From an uncultured Alphaproteobacteria bacterium (GTDB taxonomy: Bacteria; Pseudomonadota; Alphaproteobacteria; HIMB59; GCA-002718135), in the NCBI GenBank assembly GCA_902585605.1, contig CACIED010000003.1, positions 40,086 to 104,085 on the forward strand: DNA of 64,000 bases, in the 5' to 3' direction. Below the pieces are notes generated by a model. That model searched no databases, had not been told where the DNA came from, and was given only the letters and a program-made list of their open reading frames with translations. The position numbers and the translations under genes are program-made. How positions within the stretch are numbered: the first letter of the stretch is position 1; every line of letters begins with the position of its first letter. Of this stretch, positions 60,562 through 64,000 are shown one piece after another.

Positions 60562-61559
60562 CCCCATAATTTCTTATCTGGAGCATAAATTAGTTGATCG
60601 TGACACTCAATTTTAAATTTTCTGTCATCTAACATTATTTTTGGTACTTCAATATTATTATATGTAGCTCCATCTAATGCCAAAACATATGCAGGAGCCA
60701 CCGCAAGAGAAGAACCAAACATACACACAATCATAGTTTTTAGGTTATGTTTTTTTGCTATTTTATTTACTTTCAATGCTTCTGTTAAACCTCCTGATTT
60801 ACCCGGTTTAATAATAATGAAGTCGTATTTGTTTTTTATCTTAAGAACATCTTCACTTGTATGACATGACTCATCAGCTCCTATTGGAATTTCATGTTTA
60901 AATGTAGATAAAATTTCATCTTGTTTTTCATGTAATGGTTGTTCTAGTAATACTACATTATTTTTTTTTAATTTTTTACTTAACGGTATTATGTCACTTG
61001 GTCTTAAACTTTCATTAAAGTCGATTATTAATTTAGAGTTTTTTGATGTATGGTTTACAGTTTTGACTATATCTAATACGTTATTTCTATTGGCTTTAAC
61101 TTTTATAAATTCAGGATAATTATCATCTATTATATTTTTTTTAAGTATGTTTAATGGCCTAATTCCATAACTTTCTAGAGTTTTTAGAGGTAAAGGCTTT
61201 CTTTTTATTTTTAGTATATCCCAGATTCTTTTATTTTTTTCTTTTGCTTCTATATCCCAAAGCGCACAATCAATTGCACATCTAGCACTAGAAGGTTTCA
61301 TAAAGTCTTGTAATTTTTTTCTTGTAATTCCATTTTCAATAAATGTCTTAATTTTTGATAATTCATACAAAGAATTATTGATATCTTCTCCATATCGATA
61401 GTAAGGAGTACTTTCTCCTCTACCAATAATATTGTTTTTTTTTATAATTGCTTCAATCGTTACAACTTGGTTGGTGTCATTTCTTCTATTTGAAGTTTTA
61501 AACTCTTCTTTTAATCTCCATATTTTTTTTCTAAAATTAAATTTAATTTTTGATTTCAT
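60558..61559 (-). CDS. Dipeptide epimerase, enolase superfamily
   Basis: 333 residues of the muconate-lactonising subgroup. Catalytic and Mg-binding residues: EFIKVKANR (KxK), LIIDFNESL (Asp), LLEQPLHE (Glu), IGADESCH (Asp/Glu), and FIIIKPGKSGGLTEAL with the second Lys. The pattern is typical of L-Ala-D/L-Glu-type dipeptide epimerases (AEE), which interconvert the alpha carbon of the second residue. The N-terminal capping domain is present. Its start overlaps the DMT exporter stop by four bases. Its role would be recycling of murein dipeptides or use of imported D/L dipeptides. Confidence 0.88.
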   Translation of the reverse strand: MKSKIKFNFRKKIWRLKEEFKTSNRRNDTNQVVTIEAIIKKNNIIGRGESTPYYRYGEDINNSLYELSKIKTFIENGITRKKLQDFMKPSSARCAIDCALWDIEAKEKNKRIWDILKIKRKPLPLKTLESYGIRPLNILKKNIIDDNYPEFIKVKANRNNVLDIVKTVNHTSKNSKLIIDFNESLRPSDIIPLSKKLKKNNVVLLEQPLHEKQDEILSTFKHEIPIGADESCHTSEDVLKIKNKYDFIIIKPGKSGGLTEALKVNKIAKKHNLKTMIVCMFGSSLAVAPAYVLALDGATYNNIEVPKIMLDDRKFKIECHDQLIYAPDKKLWG

Positions 61560-62422
61560 AATTTAAAACTATTTGAAATTTTTTTTATATTAATATTGAT
61601 AATTAAAATTCCTACAAAAATAATTAAAGAGCCAATATAAGTAGAGATTTCAGGAAATTCACTAAAAAATAGAATTCCAAAAATTGTAATAAATATAAAT
61701 CGTAGATATTCGAAAGGAGAGATAAAACTTATATCTTTATATTTCAATGCTTGGAAATAAGAAATTTGAGATATATTACCAAATAAAGCCATAAGTAATA
61801 TTAAAACAAAATTAAATGTATTTGGTATTACTATGTAACTAAAAAAAACTGTGCCAAAAAAAACAAATAAAAATAACTGAAAATAAAAAATAACTGAGAA
61901 ATAATTTTCAGTTTTGCTTAAGCTTTTTAGATAAATCACGAGGAAACCCCACAAAATAGCAGACATTAATGCATAGTAGTGACCTTTTTCAATATTATTA
62001 AAGCTTGGATCTAAAATTATAATTACTCCAATAAAACCTAAAAAAATTGCAATAATTCTTGAAAGTATTACTTTTTCTTTCATAAATAATGTTGCTAAAA
62101 AAGTAGCAAAGATTGGAGCTGAATTACCAATTGCTGAAACATCTGCCAGAGAAGATAATGTTAGGGATGTAAACCAAAAATATAAAGCAAGCGCATTAAT
62201 TATTGATCGAATCAAATGAATATGAATTTTTTTTGTTTTTAATTCTCTAAAGTCAATTTTTATAAAAAAAAATAATGATAAAATGAATCCAAAAAAACCT
62301 CTGTAGAATAGTATACTAAAAATATTCATATCCTCAGATAACAATTTAATTAAAATGATCATTAAAGAGGCAAAAAAAATTGAAATTAAAATAAATGCCA
62401 ATCCAATGAATCTTGATGGCAT
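61556..62422 (-). CDS. DMT-superfamily (EamA) membrane transporter
   Basis: 288-residue membrane protein with ten hydrophobic helices in two EamA repeats. FSILFYRGFFGFILSLFF, SLADVSAIGNSAPIFATFLA and FLGFIGVIIILDPSF match repeat 1; the second repeat includes YFQALKYKDISFISPFEYLRF. Similar in layout to the exporter at 30407-31306. It lies between the M28 peptidase (11 bases) and the dipeptide epimerase (overlap of four). Substrate unknown. Confidence 0.87.
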   Translation of the reverse strand: MPSRFIGLAFILISIFFASLMIILIKLLSEDMNIFSILFYRGFFGFILSLFFFIKIDFRELKTKKIHIHLIRSIINALALYFWFTSLTLSSLADVSAIGNSAPIFATFLATLFMKEKVILSRIIAIFLGFIGVIIILDPSFNNIEKGHYYALMSAILWGFLVIYLKSLSKTENYFSVIFYFQLFLFVFFGTVFFSYIVIPNTFNFVLILLMALFGNISQISYFQALKYKDISFISPFEYLRFIFITIFGILFFSEFPEISTYIGSLIIFVGILIININIKKISNSFKL

Positions 62423-62433
62423 TAAAAGAAAAA

Positions 62434-64000
62434 TTATTCTAGTAAATTACCAGCTTCGTTTAAAGCGTCTACAACTCTATTTCTACCTCTAACAAGTTGA
62501 TTTTTTATAAATCCATATTTATCTTTAGGAGCTTCAGCAAACTCATCACATAGAGATAAGACAGGTAATTGAGGAATTGGTACTGCAGGGTCATGAGAAA
62601 ATCTTGGATTTCTAGCGTAATTAAGAGGAACTAAAATTCGTGCTAGTTTCATAATTATAGCATTAGCTTTTCCAGGATCTAGACTGTCATTATTAATTTT
62701 TTCATAAAAACTTTTAATCTTATTTTTAAAATCATCTGCAGCAGAAATGGCTTCACTTAAATCAAAATTGTCACCACAATTTTTTTGATAATTATTTAAA
62801 ACTTTTTCAAATTCATTGGCTGAAGCCTGCCAATTGAAAGGTAAATATTTGCATGTGCTTAGTTCAATTATACTTGCTGCATAAACTTTAATATCTCTTT
62901 CTAAATTCTTTTTATCAGCAATTTCTAATATATCATTTTCCGTATGCCATGCTATGTTACCTCCACAACCTCCTACAGCATAATAACCCTTTTCTTTTCT
63001 AAGTTCAGGAGTCATTGTAGAGCTCAACATAAAAAAGCTACTAATTCCAATATTATTAAATGAATAATCACCAGCTCTGTGAGGTCTTTCACATACAGGT
63101 GTGATATTAGCTACACCTTTAATAATTTTGTGAACATAGTCCTCAGCTTCAGTCATTACTGATAAATGATTAAATGTATCAGCCCACCTACATCCAGGTG
63201 AATCACAATTAATTTGTGCTACACAATTATTGCTTAGTTCAATTCCAAAATTATCTGCATACCATGTACTGCCCGCATATCTTCCTGTAGAATGTCCAGG
63301 CCACCAAACTATTTTTACTGATCTATTAAGCTTACTTTTATTCTCTTGAAGCAATCTAGCTATTTCTAGCATTGTTGCATCTCCAGTTGCATTATCTCCA
63401 ACACCTACGTCCCAAGAATCATAGTGTCCATGTAATAAAATGAAATCTTTGCTGTTGTTATCACTTTTAATAGTTACCTCAGGTATTTTTTGATTAAACC
63501 ATCCTTCCTCAAGCTTGGTAAATAGAGTAGCCTCTTCATTATTTTTTGATAATTCTATCAGCTTTTTTCCATCATCTAAATTTACTGCAACAACAGGAAT
63601 ATTAGGTTTGTTTTCTAGATTATCGTATTCCGGCATTCCCCATATAGATGTGCAAATTCCCCAATGTATATCAACTCCAGGGTTTACAGCTATTACGCCA
63701 ACAGCACCTGCTTTTTCAAAATCTTGAATTTTACCTGGAAAAGCAAAACCTTCAGAAATAATTATTTTTCCTCTTACTTTATCTGGTGTTGATGCTTCTT
63801 TATCTTGAGATTTATCAAATAGATTTTCTATATCTTTTTTAAAATGGGCTGGAACATAATGCAATTTAGCAGTTATACCTTCTTCACAATTTATACTATA
63901 AGCTGGTGGTTTAGCATGAAGCGTATCTCCGCTACTTAATTTAACACTTGCTGTATAAGGTATGCTTAAGTAGAGCTCAGGATTATATACTTTATATTCA
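62434..64000 (-). CDS. M28-family peptidase with PA domain, atypical active site (5' end outside window)
   Basis: The frame stays open from a TTG at 63864 back to the window end, so the start lies beyond 64000. The first visible ~200 residues include a protease-associated (PA) domain: VRGKIIISEGFAFPG, FEKAGAVGVIAVN, NIPVVAVNLDDGKKL. Then follows an M28 domain with LLHGHYDSWDVGVGDNATG (His and two Asp of the zinc sites). The usual Glu-Glu that follows (EExGxxGS) is replaced by WWPGHSTGRYAGSTWY. NCDSPGCRW carries a further Asp, and a C-terminal GGNIAWHTENDIL the last His. Probably a peptidase or a dinuclear-site relative with changed chemistry; no signal peptide can be judged, as the start is missing. 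Confidence 0.83.
   Translation of the reverse strand, partial: EYKVYNPELYLSIPYTASVKLSSGDTLHAKPPAYSINCEEGITAKLHYVPAHFKKDIENLFDKSQDKEASTPDKVRGKIIISEGFAFPGKIQDFEKAGAVGVIAVNPGVDIHWGICTSIWGMPEYDNLENKPNIPVVAVNLDDGKKLIELSKNNEEATLFTKLEEGWFNQKIPEVTIKSDNNSKDFILLHGHYDSWDVGVGDNATGDATMLEIARLLQENKSKLNRSVKIVWWPGHSTGRYAGSTWYADNFGIELSNNCVAQINCDSPGCRWADTFNHLSVMTEAEDYVHKIIKGVANITPVCERPHRAGDYSFNNIGISSFFMLSSTMTPELRKEKGYYAVGGCGGNIAWHTENDILEIADKKNLERDIKVYAASIIELSTCKYLPFNWQASANEFEKVLNNYQKNCGDNFDLSEAISAADDFKNKIKSFYEKINNDSLDPGKANAIIMKLARILVPLNYARNPRFSHDPAVPIPQLPVLSLCDEFAEAPKDKYGFIKNQLVRGRNRVVDALNEAGNLLE

Noticed and set aside
1..64000. Search for tRNA, CRISPR, insertion sequences and phage genes
   Set aside because: No cloverleaf-like GGTTCGAATCC segments in gaps, no regular spaced repeats, and no transposase or integrase motifs were found by eye.

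Overview
The window is a very AT-rich, gene-dense stretch (about 70% A+T by eye; no gap above about 170 bases between genes, so no empty stretch over 300 bases). Several things point to a small-genome, probably marine alphaproteobacterium, for example a Pelagibacterales/SAR11-like or AEGEAN-169/HIMB59-like lineage. Haem synthesis starts from 5-aminolevulinate synthase and ends with HemJ. Operons are long, with 1-20 base gaps, and convergent genes overlap at interlocked stop codons. Transport is dominated by ABC and DMT systems. The taxonomic call is inference. I saw no tRNA, rRNA, CRISPR array, insertion sequence or phage gene.

Region 1 (1-10039): the 3' part of an OmpA-domain coiled-coil protein, a pentapeptide-repeat protein, a tiny lipoprotein and a DMT exporter, then a haem block. 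The haem block holds hemA and a cytochrome b561 on the minus strand, and hemC(D)-hemE-hemH-hemF-hemJ on the plus strand, closed by nth. hemF is split by a one-base excess in an A run.

Region 2 (10040-25442): two complete peptide-type ABC transporters (SBP, two permeases, two ATPase domains) facing each other. Between them lie a LysR regulator and a four-gene amide/ureide-type catabolic operon: VOC protein, AstE/AspA-like deacylase, PuuE-like deacetylase and an M20 carbamoylase. In the second transporter the fused ATPase is interrupted at a T8 run.

Region 3 (25443-42469, mostly minus strand): an amidohydrolase with two SDRs, a divergent DegT aminotransferase, and a tightly packed 13-kb, 12-gene run. 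That run encodes two DUF4438 paralogs, an Ldh_2 dehydrogenase, a creatinase-like M24 protein, an amidohydrolase, an aminotransferase, an unrecognised TIM-barrel-like protein, a dihydroorotase-type hydrolase, orphan OppD/OppF ATPases, a DMT exporter and a Gfo/Idh/MocA oxidoreductase.

Region 4 (42635-54431, plus strand): M32 carboxypeptidase, aminotransferase, VOC protein, sugar epimerase and oxidoreductase. They are followed by a third SBP-permease-permease set that lacks ATPase genes, then an oxidoreductase, an SDR and an M20 dipeptidase. The orphan ATPases of region 3 are the natural partners.

Region 5 (54455-64000): M24 peptidase, YqaA, RmuC, YajQ, LysE exporter, PepT-like M20 peptidase, amidohydrolase, dipeptide epimerase, DMT exporter and an atypical M28/PA-domain peptidase running off the window.

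Together the genes describe a cell that imports oligopeptides or peptide-like amides through three related ABC systems. It would cleave them with M20, M24, M28 and M32 peptidases and amidohydrolases, and process the products with epimerases, aminotransferases and dehydrogenases. The most unusual signals are frameshifts at the same place in two paralogous oppF genes, the split transporter, and the 13-kb operon containing uncharacterised families.
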